This document shows positions 1 through 6,670 of a stretch of 64,000 nt of DNA, piece by piece (the stretch's first letter is position 1; each line of letters opens with the position of its first letter). The notes below the pieces were generated by a model. It ran no database searches. It saw nothing but the letters and a program-made list of their open reading frames with translations, and was not told where the DNA came from. Position numbers and translations under genes: made by a program. The stretch is from Alkaliphilus serpentinus (lineage in GTDB: Bacteria; Bacillota; Clostridia; Peptostreptococcales; Natronincolaceae). The stretch lies in assembly GCF_009017255.1 (NCBI RefSeq), contig NZ_WBZB01000011.1, positions 1 to 64,000 on the forward strand, in the 5' to 3' direction.

Positions 1-60
1 TCTGGAAAACAAAAGCATTTTACCATACAGAATTAACGCATGAAATGCTTTTGTTCAGTA
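1..60 (-). promoter_or_regulatory. Conserved structured leader, copy A (cut by window edge)
   Basis: Read on the minus strand, this is a hairpin with an 11-12 bp stem (CAAAAGCATTT pairing with AAATGCTTTTG) and a loop containing GTTAATTCT and TATGG, followed by TTTTCCAGA at the window edge. The same sequence occurs on the plus strand at 42791-42849, in front of the molybdenum-hydroxylase operon, with only a few differences, almost all in the loop. It should therefore be the 5' leader of a leftward gene outside the window. A plain terminator is unlikely because the loop is also conserved. The RNA class is not one I recognise. Confidence 0.6.
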
Positions 61-76
61 AATATAAAAATATTTC

Positions 77-106
77 TTGACCCCCTATAGGGGGTGGGGG
101 TATAAT
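77..106 (+). promoter_or_regulatory. Sigma-A promoter overlapped by a CsoR-type palindrome
   Basis: TTGACC (77-82) and TATAAT (101-106) are separated by 18 bases and point at the split permease genes. The spacer and -35 box are overlapped by a perfect 16-bp palindrome, ACCCCCTATAGGGGGT (80-95). G/C-tract palindromes of this form are typical operators of the CsoR/RcnR/FrmR/CstR repressor family. The repressor itself is not in the window, so the assignment is inferred from operator shape. Confidence 0.6.
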
Positions 107-140
107 GTAACTGTAAGATTTAAAAGAAAGGATGATTTCC

Positions 141-620
141 GTGACCAACTTAATTTTATACGGGATTACAATAACCCTGTTGGCCTTTTCCTTAGTTAAG
201 GATCAGAAAAAAACCAAAATGGCATTAAAGAAAGCATGGAAGGCCTTCGAAAATATATTGCCGCAGTTTATTGGAGTCATATTTTTAGTAGGTATTATGC
301 TGGCAATATTAGACCCTATTACCATTAGCAAACTAATTGGTGGGCAATCGGGATGGATGGGGGTAATTATATCCGCTTTTGTAGGCGCAATAACACTAAT
401 ACCGGCCTTTGTAGCCTTCCCAACCGCATCATTATTGCTACAAAATGGTGCAGGGCTAATGCAAATAGCTGCTTTTGTATCCTCCCTGATGATGGTGGGA
501 GTTGTTACAGTCCCTGTAGAAACCCAGTATTTTGGCAAGAAGCTAACAATTCTAAGAAATACAATGGCATTTTTATTTTCATTCATAGTAGCCTTAATAA
601 TAGGAAGGGTGGTGGGCTAA
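141..620 (+). CDS. Permease, N-terminal half (UPF0718/ArsP-like)
   Basis: A 159-residue, strongly hydrophobic protein with about four membrane segments. It carries the motif PAFVAFPTASLLLQNGA, which recurs in altered form in the next gene, so the two proteins are homologous halves of one transporter. Permeases of the DUF318/PF03773 type (ArsP and relatives) normally carry both halves in one chain of roughly 300 residues. I chose the GTG at 141 because GAAAGGA ends a proper distance upstream; the ATG at 132 overlaps that ribosome site. The promoter carries a CsoR-like operator, suggesting control by a metal, persulfide or similar signal. The substrate cannot be inferred. Confidence 0.6.
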   Translation: MTNLILYGITITLLAFSLVKDQKKTKMALKKAWKAFENILPQFIGVIFLVGIMLAILDPITISKLIGGQSGWMGVIISAFVGAITLIPAFVAFPTASLLLQNGAGLMQIAAFVSSLMMVGVVTVPVETQYFGKKLTILRNTMAFLFSFIVALIIGRVVG

Positions 621-1163
621 ATGAAACAAGTCCTAAGAAGATACATGTTTTCAATTATAGCAATTCTAGCTCTTGGAGGATTAACTTTAGTAGATTACAA
701 CTATGGTGCTAAGGCAGTAGGAGTTATCGGTTTCAGCCTCAAGGAGATGTTACTGGTAATCCCCCCTGTATTTATTTTGTTGGGACTGTTGGATGTTTGG
801 GTCCCACGTGAAGCGATGATAAAATTTATGGGAGAGAATTCAGGTATAAAGGGAATTTTACTTGCATTGTTTCTAGGGTCTGCAGCAGCAGGACCCCTAT
901 ATGCTGCCTTCCCAGTTTCTTTAGTTTTGATGAAAAAGGGTGCAAGATTAAGTAATGTTTTAATCTTTATAGGGGCTTGGTCAACTACTAAGATACCAAT
1001 GTTTCTATTTGAAATGGCTTCCCTTGGAAAGGCCTTTGCTTTTACAAGATTATTAATCAATATACCTGGTATCATAATTATTGCATATTTGTTAGAAAAA
1101 ATGACCACATCAAATGAAAAGGAAGACCTACAAAAGAGAATATTATCTATGGATGCTAACTAA
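621..1163 (+). CDS. Permease, C-terminal half (UPF0718/ArsP-like)
   Basis: A 180-residue membrane protein whose ATG directly follows the stop codon of the first half, so the two are translationally coupled. It has about five hydrophobic segments and the motif GPLYAAFPVSLVLMKKGA, aligning with PAFVAFPTASLLLQNGA in the partner. Both also share a later FE/VE...GK...R pattern. The two products probably assemble as a heterodimer equal to one full-length permease. A hairpin with a T-tract follows, ending the unit. The family is recognised by motif only, so the transported compound is open. Confidence 0.6.
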   Translation: MKQVLRRYMFSIIAILALGGLTLVDYNYGAKAVGVIGFSLKEMLLVIPPVFILLGLLDVWVPREAMIKFMGENSGIKGILLALFLGSAAAGPLYAAFPVSLVLMKKGARLSNVLIFIGAWSTTKIPMFLFEMASLGKAFAFTRLLINIPGIIIIAYLLEKMTTSNEKEDLQKRILSMDAN

Positions 1164-1164
1164 T

Positions 1165-1206
1165 AAAAATCTATTGTTTATCTATTGAGATATCAATAGA
1201 TTTTTT
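1165..1206 (+). terminator. Rho-independent terminator
   Basis: AAATCTATTG and CAATAGATTT form a stem followed by a T-run, 2 bases after the permease stop. The 5' arm begins with an A-run, so it could also stop transcription from the other side. Confidence 0.75.
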
Positions 1207-1221
1207 AATTTTTATTTAATA

Positions 1222-1248
1222 TAAACTTTTTCAAATATATTCCGATAA
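1222..1248 (+). promoter_or_regulatory. Sigma-28 (SigD/FliA-type) promoter
   Basis: TAAA (1222-1225) and CCGATAA (1242-1248) with a 16-base spacer match the flagellar sigma consensus TAAA-N15/16-GCCGATA. It lies 38 bases before the flaG start and would drive the late flagellar operon flaG-fliD-fliS-flgN. Confidence 0.7.
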
Positions 1249-1286
1249 TATTGATAGAATATATATCGTTTAGGAGGGAGCCTAAA

Positions 1287-1643
1287 ATGAGAGTTGAAGG
1301 AATTCAAGGGGGAGTAAGTTATCCCTTAAATCAAGGTATGGGGCAAGGAAGCCGGGAACATAAAAGTGCAGAAGACAACAATATGGTAAAAGAGCAGTTT
1401 ATGCAGAAACGAGAACATACAGCAGAACAGCTTAACAAGGCATTAGAAAAAGCCAATAAGAGCTTTCAATCCTTTGACAGAAAATTTGAAAGATCTGTAC
1501 ACGAGAAAACCGGTGCAATAATGGTGAAGGTTATAGATAGCTCAAACGACCAAGTCATCAGAGAACTACCACCAGAAAAAATATTGGACATGGTTGCCCA
1601 TATGCTGGAGGTAGCAGGTATCATCGTTGATAAAAGAGGGTAG
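1287..1643 (+). CDS. flaG: FlaG family flagellar protein
   Basis: A 118-residue soluble protein. The C-terminal half holds the FlaG signature: a hydrophilic stretch followed by KVIDSSNDQVIRELPPEKIL and a hydrophobic end, as in PF03646. FlaG proteins are associated with filament assembly and length control and are usually encoded just before fliD, as here. The start at 1287 follows TAGGAGGGAG at good spacing; an upstream in-frame start at 1251 would put the ribosome site inside the gene. First gene of the sigma-28 operon. Confidence 0.85.
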   Translation: MRVEGIQGGVSYPLNQGMGQGSREHKSAEDNNMVKEQFMQKREHTAEQLNKALEKANKSFQSFDRKFERSVHEKTGAIMVKVIDSSNDQVIRELPPEKILDMVAHMLEVAGIIVDKRG

Positions 1644-1670
1644 CAGGACAATTAAGTGAGGTGATTTAAT

Positions 1671-3239
1671 ATGAGAATCGGAGGCATTGCATCCGGAATT
1701 GATACGGAAATGATCGTTAAAAACCTAATAAGTGCAGAAAGTGGTCGTGTTAACAGACTTTTTAGGCAGGAACAAACCTTAAAGTGGAGACAGGAAGCCT
1801 ACTTAGATGTTAATCGTACTATGGCCAATTTTATTCTAAAATCAAGAAAAGATTTAGGTTTAAGTAATCTTGTCAATGGTACTATAACTCAATCTAGTGT
1901 AAATAACCTTAAATGGGTTAAGGAGGCTACTTCTAGTAATAGCGATTTAGTTGCAGCCACTGCTAATTCCAATGCGATGAATGGTAGTTACAGCGTTGAA
2001 GTGTTATCCTTGGCTAAGGAAGCAACCTTTACTTCGGGTGATATAACATCTAAGTTAGATACAGAGCTTAAATTTACAGCTAATGATGAGTTTCAGATTG
2101 AAGTAGTAAGTAGCTCAGGAACTATTAATAGAACCTTTCAAGTAGGGCCAGGTCAAAATGAGGATATCCATAGCTTAATTACCTCAATAAACAACTCTGA
2201 TTTAGGAGTTAGAGCTGCCTATGATACTAATTTGGGGAAAATCATGCTTAGTACAAAGGAAGCAGGAAGCCAGACTATTAGTATACTTGGATTGGCTGGT
2301 AGTATAGCTGACACTATAAATACTGGATCAAATAGCCAAGCAGGTACATTTGCTAGTGTTGATTTTAATGGATCAATTATTAGTAATCTAAAGTCTAATA
2401 ACGTAACAGTTTTTGGTATAAACCTAAACCTAAAGGGTACTACTACTGCTCCTGTAACAGTCAATGTTAGTACCAATACTGAGGGTATATACGACAATAT
2501 TAAAACCTTTATTGACAGCTATAACGAACTATTAGATGGATTAAACGGTAAGCTTAATGAAAAGGTTAATAGAAGCTTTCAACCTCTTATTACTGAGGAA
2601 AAGGAAGCTATGACTGAAAAGGAAATTGAGCTATGGGAGGAAAAGGCAAAGAGTGGGCTTCTTAGGAGCGATGAGGTGATAACAAGAAGCCTCCAGACCA
2701 TTAGACAAGATCTTTATAAAGAGTTTTCCTTTGGTACAATAGGCCACTTATCAGAAATCGGTATTACAACTGGTCACTATAAGGATGGAGGAAAGCTTGT
2801 TATAGATGAAGTAAAACTAAAGAATGCCATTGAAAATAATACAGAAGCTGTAATGGACGTTTTCTTTAAAGCTCCAGCCAGTGATATAACAGGAGAGGAC
2901 AGGACTAAGGCTTCTGGCATTATTCAAAGGGTTAATGATGGTTTAGTTGAAGGTATGAAGGATATCGTTAATAGATCAGGTGCAGGAAATGATGCCACCT
3001 TACTTAGAAGTGTACAAACTAATATACTTATAGAGTTTGTTACAACCCAAGGTTCTGTTAGTAGCATTGAAAAGAATCTATTAAATATTAATAGTTCCAT
3101 TGTCAAGGAAGAGGCACTTTTAGCTAGAAAAGAAGAACGATACTGGAGTCAGTTTACAGCTATGGAAAAGGCTATGTCTGAAATGCAATCTCAAAGCCAG
3201 TGGCTAATGGGTCAGCTGGGCATGGGTGGAGGAAACTAA
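1671..3239 (+). CDS. fliD: Flagellar filament cap protein FliD
   Basis: 522 residues, a usual length for the hook-associated protein 2 that caps the filament and helps flagellin fold at the tip. The N-terminus (RIGGIASGIDTEMIVKNL) is the classic FliD_N start for a type III exported protein without a cleaved signal. The middle (about 120-330) is the variable surface part, and the last 80 residues are heptad-like and end in a Gln/Met-rich coiled coil, as expected of the D0 domain. Sits between flaG and fliS with short gaps. Confidence 0.92.
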   Translation: MRIGGIASGIDTEMIVKNLISAESGRVNRLFRQEQTLKWRQEAYLDVNRTMANFILKSRKDLGLSNLVNGTITQSSVNNLKWVKEATSSNSDLVAATANSNAMNGSYSVEVLSLAKEATFTSGDITSKLDTELKFTANDEFQIEVVSSSGTINRTFQVGPGQNEDIHSLITSINNSDLGVRAAYDTNLGKIMLSTKEAGSQTISILGLAGSIADTINTGSNSQAGTFASVDFNGSIISNLKSNNVTVFGINLNLKGTTTAPVTVNVSTNTEGIYDNIKTFIDSYNELLDGLNGKLNEKVNRSFQPLITEEKEAMTEKEIELWEEKAKSGLLRSDEVITRSLQTIRQDLYKEFSFGTIGHLSEIGITTGHYKDGGKLVIDEVKLKNAIENNTEAVMDVFFKAPASDITGEDRTKASGIIQRVNDGLVEGMKDIVNRSGAGNDATLLRSVQTNILIEFVTTQGSVSSIEKNLLNINSSIVKEEALLARKEERYWSQFTAMEKAMSEMQSQSQWLMGQLGMGGGN

Positions 3240-3251
3240 GGAGGACTATAA

Positions 3252-3632
3252 ATGGCAATAAATAATCCGTATAATCAGTATAAAGAAAGCAGCATTAAAA
3301 CGGCTACACCACAGGAGCTTACCCTTATGCTTTATAACGGTGCATTAAAATTCATGAATCAAGGAAAGTTATATATTGAACAAAAGGACATACCCAAAAC
3401 AAATGAAGCTCTAATGCGTTCACAGGATATCATACAAGAATTAAATATAACCCTTGATATGAATTATGATATTTCTAAAAACCTACGAGCTTTATACGTA
3501 TATATAATTGAAAAGTTAGTTGACTCCAATATTTATAAAAGTACAGAGTCTCTGAATGAAGCAATTGAGATGGTTACAGAACTACGGGATACCTGGAAGG
3601 AAGCCATGAAACTGGCTAAAATGGGAAAATAG
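3252..3632 (+). CDS. fliS: Flagellin chaperone FliS
   Basis: 126 residues, helical, with the FliS opening NPYNQYKESSIKTATPQELTLMLYNGALKF. FliS binds the C-terminal D0 helices of flagellin in the cytosol and prevents early polymerisation before export. A strong GGAGG site starts it 12 bases after fliD. A second, divergent FliS-like gene lies beside flagellin at 15204, so this organism has at least two. Confidence 0.92.
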   Translation: MAINNPYNQYKESSIKTATPQELTLMLYNGALKFMNQGKLYIEQKDIPKTNEALMRSQDIIQELNITLDMNYDISKNLRALYVYIIEKLVDSNIYKSTESLNEAIEMVTELRDTWKEAMKLAKMGK

Positions 3633-3640
3633 GTGATTAG

Positions 3641-4129
3641 ATGAATCCACAAGAAAATGTTGCCATCCTGAAGCATGTTTCAACTGAAAAGCTTAAGCTA
3701 GTGAAGGAGCTACTAGAATTAACTATAAAGCAAAAGGAAAGCTTATTAGCCGCTGAGGATAATAGTACTGAACTATTAAATAGAATTGTTGAAGAAAAAC
3801 AATGCATAATTACTACAATTAATCATCTAGATTACGATTTTTCATCAAATTACGATGCTCTTCTAGATTCTTTAGGTCTCAAGAGCCTTGAGGGTATTAA
3901 AGAGGAGCCTGTGAAGGGCTTTAAAGAGTTAAAATTAGTAATTAGTGAGATTATGACTGTGATGCAGAAAATTAAAATATTAGATGATGAAAACCATCGG
4001 TTGGCCATTAAAAATATGGAGGCCATAAAGGGTCAGCTTAAAACCATGAAAACAGGAAAAATGGCAACCAACAGCTATGGCAAAAAATATAAGGAAAGCC
4101 CATCTATTTTTATAGATAGGAAGCGATAG
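3641..4129 (+). CDS. FlgN/FliT-like flagellar chaperone
   Basis: 162 residues, almost wholly alpha-helical and rich in Lys/Glu/Leu, starting 8 bases after fliS. Its size, helical heptads (STEKLKLVKELLELTIKQKESLL and onward) and position at the end of a flaG-fliD-fliS operon fit the FlgN-type export chaperones for hook-associated proteins. Sequence identity in this family is low, so the call leans on context. The C-terminal 30 residues are basic and probably disordered. Confidence 0.6.
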   Translation: MNPQENVAILKHVSTEKLKLVKELLELTIKQKESLLAAEDNSTELLNRIVEEKQCIITTINHLDYDFSSNYDALLDSLGLKSLEGIKEEPVKGFKELKLVISEIMTVMQKIKILDDENHRLAIKNMEAIKGQLKTMKTGKMATNSYGKKYKESPSIFIDRKR

Positions 4130-4164
4130 AATAAGCGATAGAATATATTTATGAGTACAGGAAG

Positions 4165-4192
4165 CTTTTGACACAAGGTCAAGGGATTTTTT
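4165..4192 (+). terminator. Terminator of the flaG-fliD-fliS operon
   Basis: CTTTTGAC and GTCAAGGG form an 8-bp stem with G-U pairs, followed by ATTTTTT. Confidence 0.6.
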
Positions 4193-4268
4193 CTGGAATT
4201 TTCTGGGGAGGGTAAATTAAATTGGCATAAATCTTTTGCGGTAATAAATGCTATATAAATGCAGATTA

Positions 4269-4297
4269 TTGATAAGAAGGATTAAATGAGATATAAT
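4269..4297 (+). promoter_or_regulatory. Sigma-A promoter of the raiA RNA
   Basis: TTGATA (4269-4274), a 17-base spacer and TATAAT (4292-4297) form a near-ideal vegetative promoter. Transcription would start near 4304, exactly where the conserved RNA begins. Confidence 0.75.
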
Positions 4298-4304
4298 ATT
4301 ATTG

Positions 4305-4550
4305 TACAAGGGAAGGTCTGTGGTTGAAAGTCCATGCCAGTCGCAGGCAAAAGGACCCACGTAAGATAGCAAAAAAAACAGCTATTGATCATGGTGCGGC
4401 TTAGATGTAAGACCTGCCGGTAAAACCGAGAGGGGTAGTAGTGAAGGTAATCCCGTAGCGAACCCTCCAGCAGGCGAGTGTGGGGTAAAAAACCAGGTCA
4501 GCTTCATATGTACACCCTTTAAAGCTTTTGACAACGTCAAGAGCTTTTTG
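4305..4550 (+). ncRNA. raiA-type non-coding RNA
   Basis: A GC-richer island in an AT-rich gap with no sensible reading frame. It starts right after a strong promoter and ends in a terminator (stem AAGCTTTTGAC/GTCAAGAGCTT at 4522-4546 plus T-run). Conserved-looking blocks include TTGAAAGTCCATGCCAGTCG, AAAAGGACCCACGTAAG and GTAATCCCGTAGCGAACCC. The raiA motif is a roughly 200-nt structured RNA of Firmicutes found upstream of raiA/hpf genes, and the next gene here is exactly that. Length, position and the AAAGTCCATGCC block support the call, but I identified it from memory of the motif, not a covariance search. Confidence 0.75.
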
Positions 4551-4597
4551 TATAGGATAAATTTTATCAATCTGGAATACTGATTGTTGAAGGTCTG

Positions 4598-4800
4598 TAG
4601 ATTCAATGTTGAATGTTAAATGTTGAATGTTGAATTGATGAAGAAATTTGCTAGCAAATTTCAAAGCTATTGTCTATAATCTAAAGATCTGCTATTTCTT
4701 ATTCACTATTCACTATTCTATCCCTTATTACCTATTTCTTTTTATCTATAATCTATAATCTTTCATCTATAATCTTTTGTTACCTATTTCCTATTCCTCA
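4598..4800 (-). repeat. Composite interspersed repeat, copy 1 (reverse)
   Basis: Heptamers AATGTTGAATGTTGAAT run up to the 20-bp palindrome GAAATTTGCTAGCAAATTTC (4643-4662), followed by TATTCACTATTCACTATTC and ATCTATAATC-type tracts. In reverse complement it matches the order seen at 14125-14300 and 54385-54606. No coding capacity. Confidence 0.6.
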
Positions 4801-5200
4801 ATAGTACTAATTACCTACATTTTACCTGTGGATATCCCGACCTATATGTGAATATATCATTTGAAAAAGCTGTGGATAATGTGGGTAAATCTGTTGATAA
4901 TGTGTTTTTCAGTTACTAAAGGTGTGTATACAATGTGAATAAAATTGGACAACCTCATTCGAGAATGACTACTAATTATGAATACTTCCCAATGTAGCTA
5001 ATATGTAATTTAAGGTGTATAAAAGGAATATAATGTTGTTAAGACTAAATAAAAATAAAAAAGTACAAGCAATGTTTGGTACAAATTTATTTGGGTAAAT
5101 ATCACATAACAAATATAACAAAATAAATTCTATTGAATGAGTTTTTCCATTTTAAGCTGCATACAGCTTAAATTTTATAGAAGTGAAAGGAGCTGGGTTT
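4801..5200. other. AT-rich gap with DnaA-box-like sites, upstream of hpf
   Basis: About 400 bases without a gene. TGTGGATAA, an exact DnaA-box complement, lies at 4871-4879; one-mismatch versions lie at 4827-4835 and 4892-4900. The rest is AT-rich and should hold the hpf promoter, but I see no clear -35/-10 pair. Confidence 0.4.
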
Positions 5201-5734
5201 ATGAAGGTCATAGTTAGTGGAAGGAACGTAGATGTTACAGATGCTCTTAGGAATTCAGTAGAAACAAAAATTACAAAGCTTGAAAAGTATTTTAATAAGG
5301 ATGCGGAGGCACAAGCTACCTTGTCTGTTGAGAAGCAACGACAAATAATAGAAGTAACGATACCTATTAATGGGTCAATCTTAAGGGCAGAAGAAGCTAC
5401 AGACGATATGTATACTTCAATTGATAAGGTAGTGGATAAATTAACAAGACAATTAAGAAAGCATAAAACAAAGCTAGAAAATAGAATCAATAAATATGAA
5501 ACTATAAGATTTGAAAACATACCCACCTATAAAGAAGACGGTGACCAGTTTGAACCTAAGATCGTAAAAACTAAGCGGTTTGCAATAAAGCCAATGAGCT
5601 CAGAAGAAGCAGTTCTGCAAATGGAACTGATAGGACACAGCTTCTTTGTTTATACAAATGCAGATACTGATGAAGTAAATGTTGTATATAAAAGAAAAGA
5701 TGGTAACTATGGTTTAATAGAACCAGAAATATAA
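5201..5734 (+). CDS. hpf: Ribosome hibernation promoting factor, long form
   Basis: 177 residues, the length of long-form HPF (YvyD type). The N-terminal ~100 residues form the RaiA/HPF domain that occupies the decoding region of the 30S subunit (MKVIVSGRNVDVTDALRNSV). After a linker, the C-terminal ~55 residues (EAVLQMELIGHSFFVYTNAD) form the dimerisation domain that joins two 70S particles into an inactive 100S dimer. ATG at 5201 is preceded by AAAGGAG at good spacing; the GTG at 5183 is not. The raiA ncRNA lies about 650 bases upstream. Confidence 0.93.
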   Translation: MKVIVSGRNVDVTDALRNSVETKITKLEKYFNKDAEAQATLSVEKQRQIIEVTIPINGSILRAEEATDDMYTSIDKVVDKLTRQLRKHKTKLENRINKYETIRFENIPTYKEDGDQFEPKIVKTKRFAIKPMSSEEAVLQMELIGHSFFVYTNADTDEVNVVYKRKDGNYGLIEPEI

Positions 5735-5750
5735 ATAAAGAGTACTTGAG

Positions 5751-5783
5751 TAATAAGGCAGCAGCCATGCTGCCTTATTATTG
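5751..5783 (+). terminator. Terminator after hpf
   Basis: TAATAAGGCAGC and GCTGCCTTATTA form a strong 12-bp stem, 16 bases after the stop codon. The run after it is short in T. Confidence 0.75.
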
Positions 5784-5898
5784 TAAAAAAAAGAGGAATA
5801 TCAAAATAAATATCGAATTCTCTATTGTTAATGACTTTATTACTTCGTATCATTAAATGACTATCAACTAAATCAATTAAAAGGGGTGAGGTGAATAT

Positions 5899-6501
5899 AT
5901 GCTTATAGAAGCTTTAATTTTAGGGATGATTATTGGCAAATTAAGGGGAGGAAATCTTAAACGCTTAGGTTACTTTTCAATGAAGCTACCCATTTTACTT
6001 TTAATATCCTTTTTGATGATGCTGGTAACCTCTATTTTGATAGCCATGGGAAACCCCACTGTAATTCAGCATAGAATGAAGCTTTATATTTTTGCCTATT
6101 GTATTTTATTTATTGTACTTTTCTTTAATCTACATAATAAATCCCTATGGTTTATACTGATAGGGGCAATAGCCAACTTTGCTGCCATAGTCTTAAATCA
6201 AGGGAGCATGCCAGTAGATATGGTATTGCTAGAGAAAATGAATTTTGAAAATATGTTGACATCTATAAATAACGGCACTTTACCCAATTATATTCCCCTA
6301 ACTGAAGCAGCCCCCCTTACATTTTATTTAGGGAGACAATGGGTTGTACCCTTTTCTTATCCCCTTAGACAAATTTTTAGCATAGGTGATGCCTTCATAT
6401 CCTTGGGTCTTTTCTTTTTCATTCAAGGGGTTATGCACTCAAGAATATACCGAAAGGCCAGTGGGATAATAAGGTTTGATCATCATGGTAGAGTTAGATA
6501 A
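5899..6501 (+). CDS. DUF5317 membrane protein
   Basis: 200 residues with about five membrane segments. It opens LIEALILGMIIGKLRGG and contains LNQGSMPVD and a final amphipathic helix, the pattern of DUF5317 proteins of Clostridia. No catalytic motif is visible and no function is established. It has its own GGGGTGAGGTG ribosome site, a terminator right after it, and an unrelated neighbour (secA), so context gives no role. Confidence 0.7.
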   Translation: MLIEALILGMIIGKLRGGNLKRLGYFSMKLPILLLISFLMMLVTSILIAMGNPTVIQHRMKLYIFAYCILFIVLFFNLHNKSLWFILIGAIANFAAIVLNQGSMPVDMVLLEKMNFENMLTSINNGTLPNYIPLTEAAPLTFYLGRQWVVPFSYPLRQIFSIGDAFISLGLFFFIQGVMHSRIYRKASGIIRFDHHGRVR

Positions 6502-6527
6502 GGGCTGAGATGTCTCAGTCCTTTTTT
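6500..6527 (+). terminator. Rho-independent terminator
   Basis: AGGGCTGAGA and TCTCAGTCCT form a tight stem with a 2-base loop and a TTTTTT tail, overlapping the DUF5317 stop codon. Confidence 0.8.
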
Positions 6528-6670
6528 GATTTTTGTATAATCTTTACTTATTAGACTTTTATCCCTTATAGTATTTGTATAAATATCATAAAAGCTTAAT
6601 TTGTATTGATAAAAAAATAATGATAAAATGGAAAAATAGGTTAACACTAATAGAAAATTGAGGTGGTTAC

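Noticed and set aside
4305-4520. RNase P RNA
   Set aside because: GAAAGTCCATGC recalls RNase P, but the length is too short and the conserved P4 partner and ACAGAA blocks are absent; raiA fits better.
4382-4664. Minus-strand open frames of 74 and 87 codons
   Set aside because: They lie over the raiA-type RNA and a repeat, have no ribosome site, and their sequence does not look like protein.
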